The position numbers were made by a program, and so were the translations under genes. Source: Bicyclus anynana (lineage: Eukaryota; Arthropoda; Insecta; Lepidoptera; Nymphalidae). Taken from it: a stretch of DNA of 64,000 bases. The notes under the pieces were generated by a model that did no database searches, was not told where the DNA came from, and saw only the letters and a program-made list of their open reading frames with translations. The DNA is taken from positions 2,936,501 through 3,000,500 of the forward strand of contig NC_069094.1 of NCBI RefSeq assembly GCF_947172395.1, read 5' to 3'. Of this stretch, positions 22,901 to 30,715 are shown piece after piece (the first letter of the stretch is position 1; every line of letters begins with the position of its first letter).

Positions 22901-25900
22901 GGGTTGGAAGTATCTAAATCGATAGAGGTAGGATAGGCGATATAAGTACATGCTGTTTCGAGTAGGCTTTGATTTGTTTCTGTAATTTGTGTATCATGTA
23001 GCATAGGACTGGAACGTGATTTGATAAAGGATTCATAAGTCAAGTTGTCTGTTGGGTCAATATCATCAATGGTATGTATAGGAGGTCGAGATAAGGCATC
23101 GGCATTATTATTGATTTTGCCTGGTTTGTAAATAATTTCATAATCATAATCTTCTAGTTTTAGACGCCATCTTACTAGTTTACTACTAGGATCTTTACAG
23201 TTCATAAGCCATATTAGTGGTCGATGATCAGTTACGATTTTTATTTTCCTACCATAAAGATAAGGTCTAAAAGTTTTAGTACCAAATAGTATTCCTAGTA
23301 ATTCCTTTTCTGTAGTACTATAATTACCTTCAGCTTTATTAAGAGTCCTAGATGCGAATGCGATAGGAAGGTCACTACCTATTTCACCCTGGGAAAGTAC
23401 GGCACCCAAAGCGTAATTTGATGAGTCTGTAGTCAAGATAAAGGTTTTCGAAAAATCAGGATATTGAAGGATTGGTGCATTAGTAAGCATGGTTTTAAGA
23501 GTATTGAATGCGTCTTCCTGTTGTTGTGACCAAATGAATTCAACATCTTTTCGTAAGAGACTGGTTAAGGGTTTAGTAATTTTAGAGAAGTTGTTAATAA
23601 ATTTACGATAATAACCTGCGAGACCTAAGAAGCTTTTTATATTTTTAGGTGTTCTGGGAGTAGGGTATGAAGCTACAGCTTTAACTTTATCGGGATTAGG
23701 AGAAACTCCTTTGTCTGAAATGATATGACCAAGGTAAGCTACTTCCTTTCTAAGGAATTCGCATTTATCTGGCTGTAGTTTGAGATTATGTTGCCTAAGG
23801 GCATTAAAAACTAATTTGAGTTTACTGACATGGCTTTGAAGATCGTGAGAATAAATTATAACATCGTCTAGATAAATGAAACAATGTATTCCTTGGAGGC
23901 CAGAAAGTACAGTATTCATGAGACGTTGAAACGTGGCAGGGGCGTTTTTTAGTCCAAAAGGCATTCGGGTATATTCGTAGTGATTGTTATTCGCTGAAAA
24001 TGCAGTTTTTGGAGAATCTTCTTCATTCATGGGAATCTGATGGAATCCAGAGGCTAGGTCTAATGTGGAAAAATATTTACTGTGTCCTAATTGATCCAGT
24101 ATTTCGGTGATATTAGGGATAGGGTAAGCATCGCCTACAGTGATGTCATTTAATTTCCTATAGTCAACGACAATACGCCATTTCTTTTGGCCAGAAGCAT
24201 CGAGTTTCTTAGGAACGATCCATATTGGAGAAGACCATGGAGAATTAGAAGGTTTTATAATTTTCTGATCTAGCATTTTTTGAATCTGTTTGTTAACTTC
24301 CTCTTTATGGCATTCTGGATACCTGTAGCTTTTGACATGAATGGGCTGAGAAGAAGTAGTTTTAATTTCGTGACGTAGAGTGTTAGTATGAGAAAGGATA
24401 TCGCCATTAAGATAAAATAGGTCGGAATACTCTTGACAAAGGTTTAGGAGTGCTTTTGACTCTTCTGAGTTTAAGTGAGATGACCTGATTTGGCTTCTAA
24501 CTTCTTTATTACGATCTGAAAATTTTGAGAGTGAATTTACATTAACATTGTTAATAAAGTTAGTCTCTATTTCCTGGAATGTATCGCAGGGATGAAGTTC
24601 GACGCAAAAGGTTTGAATTTTGACTTCTGTATTTGTCGTATTTAATATAGAAACGTTTACATGATTATTAGGCTTTACTGTAGTCAAGCAACTGGACAAG
24701 TATACTCCTTTTTGAATTTGCGATTTTTCAATGTAGCCAGTTTTTATTTCTGGATTGGTGACATTGCATTCTATCATCATTTCACATCGGGCAGGTATTA
24801 AATATTGAGGTTTTGTAAAAAAGATTTTGATTTGGTGTTGGCCAATATGTAGAGCGTTTTTACCATATTGTATAATGCAATTATTATTTTTCAAGAAATC
24901 GTTACCTATTATGCCATCGAAATTAAATCCAAGGGATTCAGATACAAGGTGGAATTTACTATAAATTGTTAGTAACTTTTCTAATCTAATATCTAGTTGA
25001 AAATGGCCAAAACTTTCTGAGTATTGGGCTGTTTCATCTATGCCTTTAAATTGAATTTTTTCGGATATGAGTTCAGGTTGTTTTGATAGCGAAGTCCTTT
25101 TGATTAAGGATATGCTTGATCCTGAATCTATTAAAAGTATTAACGGTTTACTTGAGTATTTTGAATGAACATAAATATGTGGTAAATGAACTTTATCATT
25201 ATATTGAATTTTATAAATTGTTTCGGAGCTAGATTTTGCTATTATATTTTTCGTAGGAGTTTTACGGGTTTTGGTATAAATATTATTTTTCTTAGTATTT
25301 TTATGAGTGAGTTTAGAGGATTTAGTAGGTTCAATAGGCTGAGTAGATTCGATGGACGTTTTGGATATCGTGGGTTTGTTAGATACAGTGGAATTAGTAG
25401 ATACAGTGGAATCAGTGGATACGGCGGAGTCAGTGAGTACATTAGAACTAGTAGATGCTGTGGAATTAGTAGAATCAGTGAATTTAGTAGAAATAGTAGA
25501 ATCAGTGGATTTAGTAGAAATAGTAGAATCAGTGGATTTAGTAGGATTTTCACGGTCATGGGTTTGGGACTGGTTACCCTGTTCGTTGGCGCGTGTAATA
25601 AATGTATTATTTTTTTCATAATTGACTGTATGATGAAAATAGGAATTAATATTATTCTTAGCGTCATTTTGTACCTGGGGTCCTGAGCGACGCAAACATG
25701 GAACCCTAATTAGTTTAAAAAATTGTCCTCAGGTATGTTATGTGAGTTATTCTGGGGACTATTTTCGTAAAGATTATATACTTTATTATTCTGATTTTGA
25801 GGAATTTGGCGCTTGGCATGGTTGTATTGCCGTTTTCGGCATTGGCTTATATCGTGGCCTAAATTTCTGCAATATCTGCAAATTATTTCTTTAGGAGGTG

Positions 25901-28900
25901 GTGTTTGTGAATAATGAGTTATCTGTTTATCTTGCGCATGGTATGAGTTAGATTTATAAGGAAATGGTTTGGTTTGGTTTAAACTAGAAGAATGAGGAGT
26001 TGACGGAAAAGCGGCTTTATGCACAGATTGATTAAAATAGTTCGATCGGTTCGGCCTATGTTCTATGGGTCTCCTTGATGACTGGGCGAGATTGTAAAAT
26101 TTTTCCTCTTGAATCGCTAGGTTAATAGCTTCCGCGAGGTTACAAGGGTCCCTACACCTAAGAATATTAGAAATATGGCTTGGTAAACCTAACAAAAAGG
26201 TGTGCAAGGCGAGATCTTCCGTGTCGGCAAGTCTCCCTTTTATTTCGCCAGGATCCTTAGTAGAATGGGAAATATCAGTTTGTAATCTAGTTAAGAATGT
26301 TTCGAGACGCAAACTGTATTCTAAGATGGTTTCATTTGGTTTCATCTTGCAGTTTTGGAGGTCTAAAAGTAGGTGGCTTCGGTGTTTAGTTTCACCAAAA
26401 TTGGATTTTAAAAATTGTTTTAGCTCAAACCAATCATCAAACACCTTCAATGAGCAGGCTATTTCGGCTTTCCCTTCTAATTGTGAAAGAATATACTGGA
26501 AGAGGATGTTTGCATTTGTCGGATTTACTAAGCGAAGGGCGTTTTCAGAGTTTCTTATGAATGATGTTAGTTTGTTTCGATCACCGTCGAAAGGTTTTAT
26601 GAATCGGGTTAAATCGCTAAAATTCATTCTAAGGGATTCTGCGGGGGAAATTTGGAGTGGAGCGGGTGTTTCTTCCCGTTTTGCCATAATAACTTAATAT
26701 TTTACGCAATAACAGAAAATAAACCAGTGTAATAAAGTCAATGACTCGAAAAAATTACTCACAGTAGTACAAGAATCGGTGTCATTGATGAGTCGGCGAA
26801 TTAATCGGAGCAGCGGCGCAGTGTGTTGCAACGCCGGGTGAGTCGATCTGGGTCGCGCGTGCAATCCCGCACGCCTCGTCGCGATGTAGGTGATGTTTCA
26901 GGAGTCTGGACCGCGTGGCAGCACCTCTCGGCTGGGCAGTGAACCCTCGGGAACGACAGGGTATGGCACGATGTGGTCTTATTGTCGGAGTAGCTGGGAG
27001 TCTGACTATCCGTCTGTCAGAGAGATCAGGTACGGCAGCAGGGCAGGCAGCTTGGCTCGGAGAACTATAGTTTCTGGACGTCGTCAGGAGTAGGCGTCCA
27101 ACAGGAATAAATCCCGCTTTCTTCTGACACCAAATGTTAGTTTCGGCTTATCGGTGTTTATAAAAAAAAACACTTTATTAACTAAAACTGAACTTTATTA
27201 TTTATAATTTAACTATAGTTCGACAACAAGCTCTATTACTTCGGATCACTATGTTTCGCGACTCGCGAGGACCTGCAAAGGGTCTATAGGCGGCTAGTAT
27301 TACCAGGGGCTTAGCCTTGTTACTTAGTCCAGACCGGCGGGCATAAACCAGGTCCGTAGCTGGACAGCAATTCGGCTAATCACCAGAACGACTGAATGTT
27401 TAGAGGCAGAGCTACGGTTTATAAAGCATATATATTGCTGACAGAACATTTATATCTGTGTCACAGCTCTGCACTATGAATATAGAATTTAGGGATGTAA
27501 CAGAACGCTTACAGATCTATGCACCGCGAGCAGCGCAAGACAGAAACAAGGAGTGGCAAGTTATACTCAATGATAGGAAACAGCCACAGCAAACGTTCCG
27601 AGTGGAAATATGCAAGTTAGTTGAGTATTTCATCAACAATTTCGATTTTCCAGATTTTCCAGAAATATCCCCAAGTTTTTTTTGGTTCGAGTAAGTGCCG
27701 TAGACTCCATATGAAACCACTGCGTCACCGGAGGGTTTTCGACAAGCGCAGAAGCATAGCCTGATGAGACCCATAGGCTGAAAGCAAGACCGAGGACGGA
27801 ACGACTCTTTAAGGGCGTCTCCTATGATACTTGAAATATCACAAGTATAATATGCCCCGTTCTAGAGTCAGGCCTCCTTCCTGCGGATCGTTAAAGTGCA
27901 TTGGAGCGGCGCCAGAGTGTAGGTTTCAATTATTCCACTTTAAAGGGGTCGAACTGGGACTCGTCACCGCCAAAGTCTAAGCTATTGTCGTATACAACCC
28001 TAATTTCTAACACAGTCTTTCCGACTTATTGGAGGGGAATAAGAATTTTGATTGCTTAAATTGATAATATTTGATTCTGTAACTCTGTAGATAATCACTG
28101 TTAGATGTTAGAGATATAGGATCCGAAGAAACATAAGCCAACCGCTTGATTATCGTGGCAGTGATGTCAATTCTACACTAAACCACAGAAAACAAATGTA
28201 CTGAACCATAATTTTAGTAGAATTTGCCGCGTGCGTTAAAGAATTAATAAAAGAAATATTGAAAGCGCCTATAAAAAATAAAATAGCAGCTTTGAATAGC
28301 AATGTATTGTATATTATGCCGAGAAAAATATTAATAAGATACGCTTCATACTTGGATGATTGAGAGTCTTGTCCCCATGATACTAACTATCTTCCAGAGC
28401 CTTAGCCCTCATTCGCACGAGAGATTTTTTAACGCTGTCGTGTGAACTTGATACTTAGGAACTTTAGGAACTTGTTGTATTTGAATTTGAATGCTTTTTT
28501 AACGTCGCGTCCGTTACAAAAATTTCTCATGCGAATGAGCTGAGCATGAGCTGATATCGTAAGCTCTCGGCCCAATAAGCATCCTCAACTGAGCAATATA
28601 CCAAGATAAAATGTAAGATGACTGTCACTAAAGTTTAAAGATCTGCTTATCATCAAAGATTGGCTTATCATCATCATCATCATCCTATCAGCCGATGAAC
28701 GTCCACTGTAAGGACAAAAGCCTATAGTAGCGACTTCCAAACATCTTGATCCTAAGCCGCCTGCATCCAGCGAATCCTTGCGACTCGCTAAGTCGTCAGT
28801 CCATCTGGTGGGGGTCGACTAACACTGCGTTTTCCAGCTCCTTGGGATTCCATTGCCATTCTATTAGTTGCCTGAAATTAAATTACGAACATAATTACGT

Positions 28901-29113
28901 TATCCACGAGTATATCTATAAAAATTAAAAAATTGTTTCAGGACCAAAGAATCGCCGTGCTCAGCGATAGCGTATTTCCAAAACGGATACGTTGCAAAAT
29001 GTGTCCAAAAATATATGTTAAGAAATATGTTAGCTGTTAATGATAGGAAGGAGGTGGTCGAGATGCCGTTCCAAGTCCCCAGTTGTTGTTCCTGCGTCGC
29101 CAGACAGACGTGA
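16983..29113 (+). CDS. Spätzle-like cytokine gene 1 (interrupted in intron 2 by a provirus)
   Basis: Exons supported by splice sites and phase: 16983-17128, 17697-17813, 27515-27615, 28942-29113; the 5' exon is unresolved. The product would be a secreted pro-protein of the Spätzle family, which after proteolysis activates Toll-type receptors (known for the family, inferred here). Visible features: pro-domain motif with IGICDDIPNYPED; an NRT glycosylation sequon at the start of the 17697 exon; a likely activation site ITQR|IGPE followed by the first knot cysteine; the core EWQVILN; seven cysteines in all, ending PSCCSC before the TGA. Exon phases (1,0,0,2) match its three paralogues downstream. 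AATAAA lies at 29168. The provirus ends 12 bp before the exon at 27515, so correct splicing is in doubt; skipping that exon would shift the frame. The coding frame itself is intact. Confidence 0.85.
17208..17262 (-). mobile_element. RTE-like LINE 3' tip
   Basis: CATCATCATCATCATCAT followed by CCAATGGACGTCCACTGCTG is the reverse complement of the family's 3' end and GAT tail. It lies 80 bp downstream of the exon donor at 17129. Confidence 0.65.
17280..17640 (-). mobile_element. Helitron-like fragment in intron 1 of gene 1
   Basis: Reverse-complement relative of 14095-14597: ATTCATTCAGTAGTTTCAGC and TTTTCAACCCCTGTTTCACC are shared, also with 44030-44400. Confidence 0.5.
17868..18128 (-). repeat. 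SINE family A copy in intron 2 of gene 1
   Basis: Minus-strand copy lacking about 40 bp of its 3' end. The head at 18050-18128 is well preserved. Confidence 0.8.
18320..18860 (+). repeat. Interspersed repeat shared with gene 4 intron 5
   Basis: Long reverse-complement similarity to 56880-57345: shared phrases include GTTTGAATATATTGATTTTT, ACATTCGGGTAAATAA and ACAAATAACAAAGATATTAG. The repeat class is unknown and no frame is conserved. The provirus inserted just downstream of it. Confidence 0.6.
18876..18879. repeat. Target-site duplication GAAC (left)
   Basis: GAAC here and at 27503-27506 flanks the provirus directly. A 4-bp duplication is usual for Ty3/gypsy errantivirus integrases. Confidence 0.85.
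18880..19247 (-). repeat. 3' LTR of the provirus
   Basis: 368 bp, TG...CA ends. On the element's strand: a TATAAA motif within 19163-19170, an initiator-like TCAGT at 19136-19140 about 28 bp downstream of it, and two AATAAA signals near 18939-18944 and 18919-18924. This spacing defines a plausible U3-R-U5 structure. Confidence 0.95.
19248..19259 (-). promoter_or_regulatory. Polypurine tract (plus-strand primer)
   Basis: AAAGAGGGGAGG on the element's strand directly abuts the TG of the 3' LTR, the expected position for the second-strand priming tract. Confidence 0.9.
19604..21497 (-). CDS. env: Envelope glycoprotein (errantivirus Env, main exon)
   Basis: Class of the Gypsy Env / baculovirus F membrane-fusion proteins. 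The frame is open from about 21507 to the stop at 19604. The first in-frame ATG is far inside (21034), so initiation there would lose the conserved N-terminal part. A strong acceptor (TTCTCTTCCAG, ending at 21498) allows joining to a short leader exon (see 26763-26785); the two lengths sum to 1,917 nt, a multiple of three. Visible: a furin-type site RSKR at 21164-21175, followed by a glycine/phenylalanine-rich fusion-peptide-like segment; a membrane segment around 19820-19880; a short basic and cysteine-bearing tail. It overlaps the 3' end of pol by 38 bases in another frame. No internal stop is seen. Function in particle spread is inferred from the family. Confidence 0.88.
21460..25727 (-). 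CDS. pol: Pol polyprotein (protease, RT, RNase H, integrase)
   Basis: Read as a Gag-Pol fusion by -1 frameshift; the frame opens at 25727, just after a TGA, and has no early ATG. Counting residues from the TTG at 25695 (1,411 codons to the stop): Ser/Thr-rich spacer 51-127; aspartic protease with DSGSS at 190; reverse transcriptase with YRKLND near 512 and YLDD at 608-611; RNase H acidic residues at about D757, E797, D823 and D866; integrase zinc site H1061, H1068, C1098, C1101; catalytic D1131, D1191, E1227, the last pair 35 residues apart as expected; a GPF-type C-terminal module (VWKGPFKI). No domain is missing. The Ser/Thr-rich spacer makes mirror frames on the + strand that are not genes. 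Confidence 0.96.
25710..26687 (-). CDS. gag: Gag structural polyprotein
   Basis: 325 residues from an ATG at 26687 to TAA at 25710. The N-terminal two thirds is a Ty3/gypsy-type capsid region (for example KPFDGDRNKLTSFI near 31-44, LEGKAE near 70). A single CCHC zinc knuckle lies near the C-terminus, with C270, C273, H278 and C283 (CX2CX4HX4C), for packaging RNA. The terminal codons form a frameshift signal into pol. Not every errantivirus Gag keeps a zinc knuckle, so its presence is worth noting. No disruption is seen. Confidence 0.93.
   Translation of the reverse strand: MAKREETPAPLQISPAESLRMNFSDLTRFIKPFDGDRNKLTSFIRNSENALRLVNPTNANILFQYILSQLEGKAEIACSLKVFDDWFELKQFLKSNFGETKHRSHLLLDLQNCKMKPNETILEYSLRLETFLTRLQTDISHSTKDPGEIKGRLADTEDLALHTFLLGLPSHISNILRCRDPCNLAEAINLAIQEEKFYNLAQSSRRPIEHRPNRSNYFNQSVHKAAFPSTPHSSSLNQTKPFPYKSNSYHAQDKQITHYSQTPPPKEIICRYCRNLGHDISQCRKRQYNHAKRQIPQNQNNKVYNLYENSPQNNSHNIPEDNFLN
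25713..25719 (-). promoter_or_regulatory. -1 ribosomal frameshift site TTTAAAC
   Basis: On the element's strand TTTAAAC stands in the Gag frame as T-TTA-AAC and is followed at once by the Gag stop TAA (25710-25712). Slipping back one base enters the pol frame, which is open from 25727. TTTAAAC is a canonical X-XXY-YYZ slippery heptamer, best known from coronaviruses. A preceding run of T gives a possible second slip site. Confidence 0.85.
26688..27120 (-). other. Proviral leader (5' untranslated region)
   Basis: About 430 bases between the primer-binding site and the Gag ATG, richer in GC than the rest of the element. It presumably carries the packaging signal. It also holds the putative env leader exon and its splice donor. 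Short + strand frames here are shadows. Confidence 0.7.
26763..26785 (-). CDS. env: Putative env leader exon (start codon and signal-peptide start)
   Basis: An ATG at 26785 opens seven complete codons, mostly hydrophobic after the first few, plus two bases, then a consensus donor GTGAGTAAT (donor GT at 26762-26761). The two leftover bases are completed by the first base after the env acceptor at 21498, keeping the env frame. Errantiviruses make Env from a spliced subgenomic RNA, so this arrangement fits; the exact junction is inferred, not seen in RNA. Confidence 0.6.
27121..27132 (-). promoter_or_regulatory. Primer-binding site, tRNA-Leu-like
   Basis: TGGTGTCAGAAG on the element's strand starts two bases after the 5' LTR. 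It complements the 3' end of insect tRNA-Leu (…CTTCTGACA plus CCA, recalled rather than searched) over 12 bases, after which the match is broken by AAA before GCGGGATT. Confidence 0.65.
27135..27502 (-). promoter_or_regulatory. 5' LTR (proviral promoter)
   Basis: Reads as identical to the 3' LTR over all 368 bp. The TATA motif is at about 27418-27425 and the TCAGT initiator at 27391-27395 on the minus strand. Its outer end lies 12 bp from the exon of spätzle-like gene 1, so it now supplies almost the whole upstream context of that exon's splice acceptor. Confidence 0.95.
27503..27506. repeat. Target-site duplication GAAC (right)
   Basis: Partner of 18876-18879. It is followed by GCTTACAG, the remaining host splice acceptor, which ends at 27514. 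Confidence 0.85.
27616..28401. other. Intron 3 of spätzle-like gene 1, first part
   Basis: Host intron sequence after a GTTAGT donor. No repeat family was recognised in this part; moderately GC-rich near 27780-27930. Confidence 0.5.
28402..28540. mobile_element. MITE family 2 copy 2
   Basis: Begins CTTAGCCCTCATTCGCACGA and ends CTCATGCGAATGAG, the inverted ends of the family at 15733-15991, with an internal deletion. Confidence 0.6.
28668..28868 (-). mobile_element. RTE-like LINE 3' end in intron 3 of gene 1
   Basis: Minus-strand copy: CATCATCATCATCATCCTAT and GACGTCCACTG-type terminus at the left, then the reverse complement of the polyprotein C-terminus (GTCGACTAACACTGCGTTTT). Confidence 0.65.
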
Positions 29114-30188
29114 TGCTGGCAATAGCGGGATCCGGCTCGAAGGACCAATTGTATCATATTGTATTATAATAAATTATGTTATAGAAGCTTCTTGTTTTAT
29201 TATTTTATTGCCTAACTTCTCATTTGTTACTAAAAGTAGCTTAGTTATTTTGTAGAATTTCGTTTTAAACAATGAATAATAACTTTATTTATTATTTTCG
29301 CGGGATATAGCATAATAAATCAAGTTTAGTACTGTAGCATTTGTTCGTTAAGTTTTTAATAACTCGATAGTGTAAGTTTTTAACTCGATAGTGTAAGTTT
29401 TGTACGGGCTTAGTTAAGGTGAATATTTTACAATGACTATCGTGTGTTATTGATAATGACTGGGACCGTTGATTTTACGTACTCTTCGAGGCACGGGATC
29501 TAACACCACTAACTTCCTAACTCCGAGCTGAAAGGAAAGAAAAGCCCGAAAGAAAGAAAGTACTCTACCCAGTAAACAGTCCGACCCAAGTCTCTAGTCT
29601 CGAACCCAGGAAGAAACCTCTTGATCTGAAGCTACATAGGCTAACGCTGCAGGCATTTGAGATTACTTGATAGTTAGTGGCTGACATAAAGGAGGGCGAG
29701 GCGTCCGCTAGTAGGTGACAAATGCTCCTATTTCAATCATCACCCGAGCCGAAATACGTCGATATGGCAGCAGTAGGCTATATTAGCAGCACTTTTTTAA
29801 ACGAACCCTGTCTAGTCAAAAAATCATAGCCCACATTGAGCATTGACCATAAAACTATTGCTTCTACTATACATTGATTGAACCATTAGGTACATATTAC
29901 GTATCACCAGCAATTAATTATTATTTTTACCTTATCAATTTTAAATATAATTAACGTTTGGAGCATAAGTTACTAGTGATTTGATATGGCTTTACTCAAT
30001 TTCGTGAAAGTGTAATAAACATCTACAAACACTTATACAGACTTGCGTTTTTATTACGAGCGAAATCTTTTATTTCTGCTATATTCTTCTACTTCTTCAG
30101 TTTTAGTATTTTTTTTAAAGTAGAAAGTAAAAAGATTATATACAAACTTTTTGTCACATTATCATCATTAAATCGATAATATAAACCT
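29114..30188. other. Spacer between genes 1 and 2
   Basis: Gene 1's AATAAA is at 29168-29173. A piece ending GAGGCGTCCGCTAGTAGG (near 29697-29717) looks like a Helitron 3' end. Repeated GAAAGAAAG units lie near 29534-29560. No exon found. Confidence 0.45.
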
Positions 30189-30619
30189 ACTGTTACACAT
30201 GCTCATTGAGCAGTTGCTACTTATTAGCATGTGTATCGCAACATTGCTGATAATGAGCATGCTATTTTCGAGCTTGCTTAAGAATCAACAGTCGTGCGAT
30301 TTATGAGCATGCTACTTGCTGCGCGAGTAGAAGAGGGCGTGGTTTTAGCGCGTCTGAACAGGTTTGCTTATTGAGTATGCTAGTCGATCAGCATTGCTAT
30401 TCTGTATTCTCTTCACCTTCATCTCTCCCTGTCTAAACGATACTATAGACAGAGAGCGATAGATACAAATTAGCATGTGTAATTGGAATGTTTGCTTTGT
30501 TCATTCTTATTCAGGAGCATGCTTATTGCTAGTAAATGTAAACTGATGATAGGTATGCTCGTATGGAGCATACATAATACCACGTTTTTAGCATGATATT
30601 TTAGAGCATATGTAACAGT
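30189..30619. mobile_element. 431-bp TIR element with AGCATG subterminal repeats
   Basis: Ends ACTGTTACACATGCTC and GAGCATATGTAACAGT are inverted repeats. Direct ACCT duplications flank it (30185-30188, 30620-30623). The interior carries about ten copies of GAGCATG/TAGCATG/ATGCT-type words on both strands, as expected for transposase-binding subterminal repeats. No transposase frame is present. It ends 97 bp before the ATG of spätzle-like gene 2. Superfamily unknown. Confidence 0.7.
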
Positions 30620-30715
30620 ACCTTTATACTCGTATAATCTAGCATAGGTTAGTAGGTATTTGTTAACAAAGGTTCATAATTTCACATTGATTGTGGAACC
30701 GCATACAAAGTAAAA

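Larger units (their letters stand above)
18880..27502 (-). mobile_element. Complete errantivirus-like Ty3/gypsy provirus, 8,623 bp
   Basis: An insect endogenous retrovirus in minus orientation: 5' LTR (27135-27502), PBS, leader, gag, pol in the -1 frame, env, polypurine tract, 3' LTR (18880-19247). Both LTRs are 368 bp, begin TGTTA and end TAACA, and read as identical base for base by eye. The GAAC target duplication is intact. All three coding frames are open, with catalytic residues in place. This points to a very recent insertion. It lies antisense to spätzle-like gene 1 within intron 2. Gene order, the protease-RT-RNase H-integrase order and a Gypsy/baculovirus-F type envelope place it with the errantiviruses, the group that includes gypsy and the moth element TED; exact placement would need a tree. 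Confidence 0.95.

Noticed and set aside
25186..25686. A 166-codon + strand frame and other long frames over the same bases
   Set aside because: They lie antisense or out of frame to the Ser/Thr-rich spacer of Pol, where the tandem codon repeats keep all frames open. No domain or splice context.
20117..26697. Several + strand frames across the provirus (for example 20117-20341, 20772-20978, 26200-26697)
   Set aside because: Shadows of env and gag, which have clear family motifs on the minus strand.
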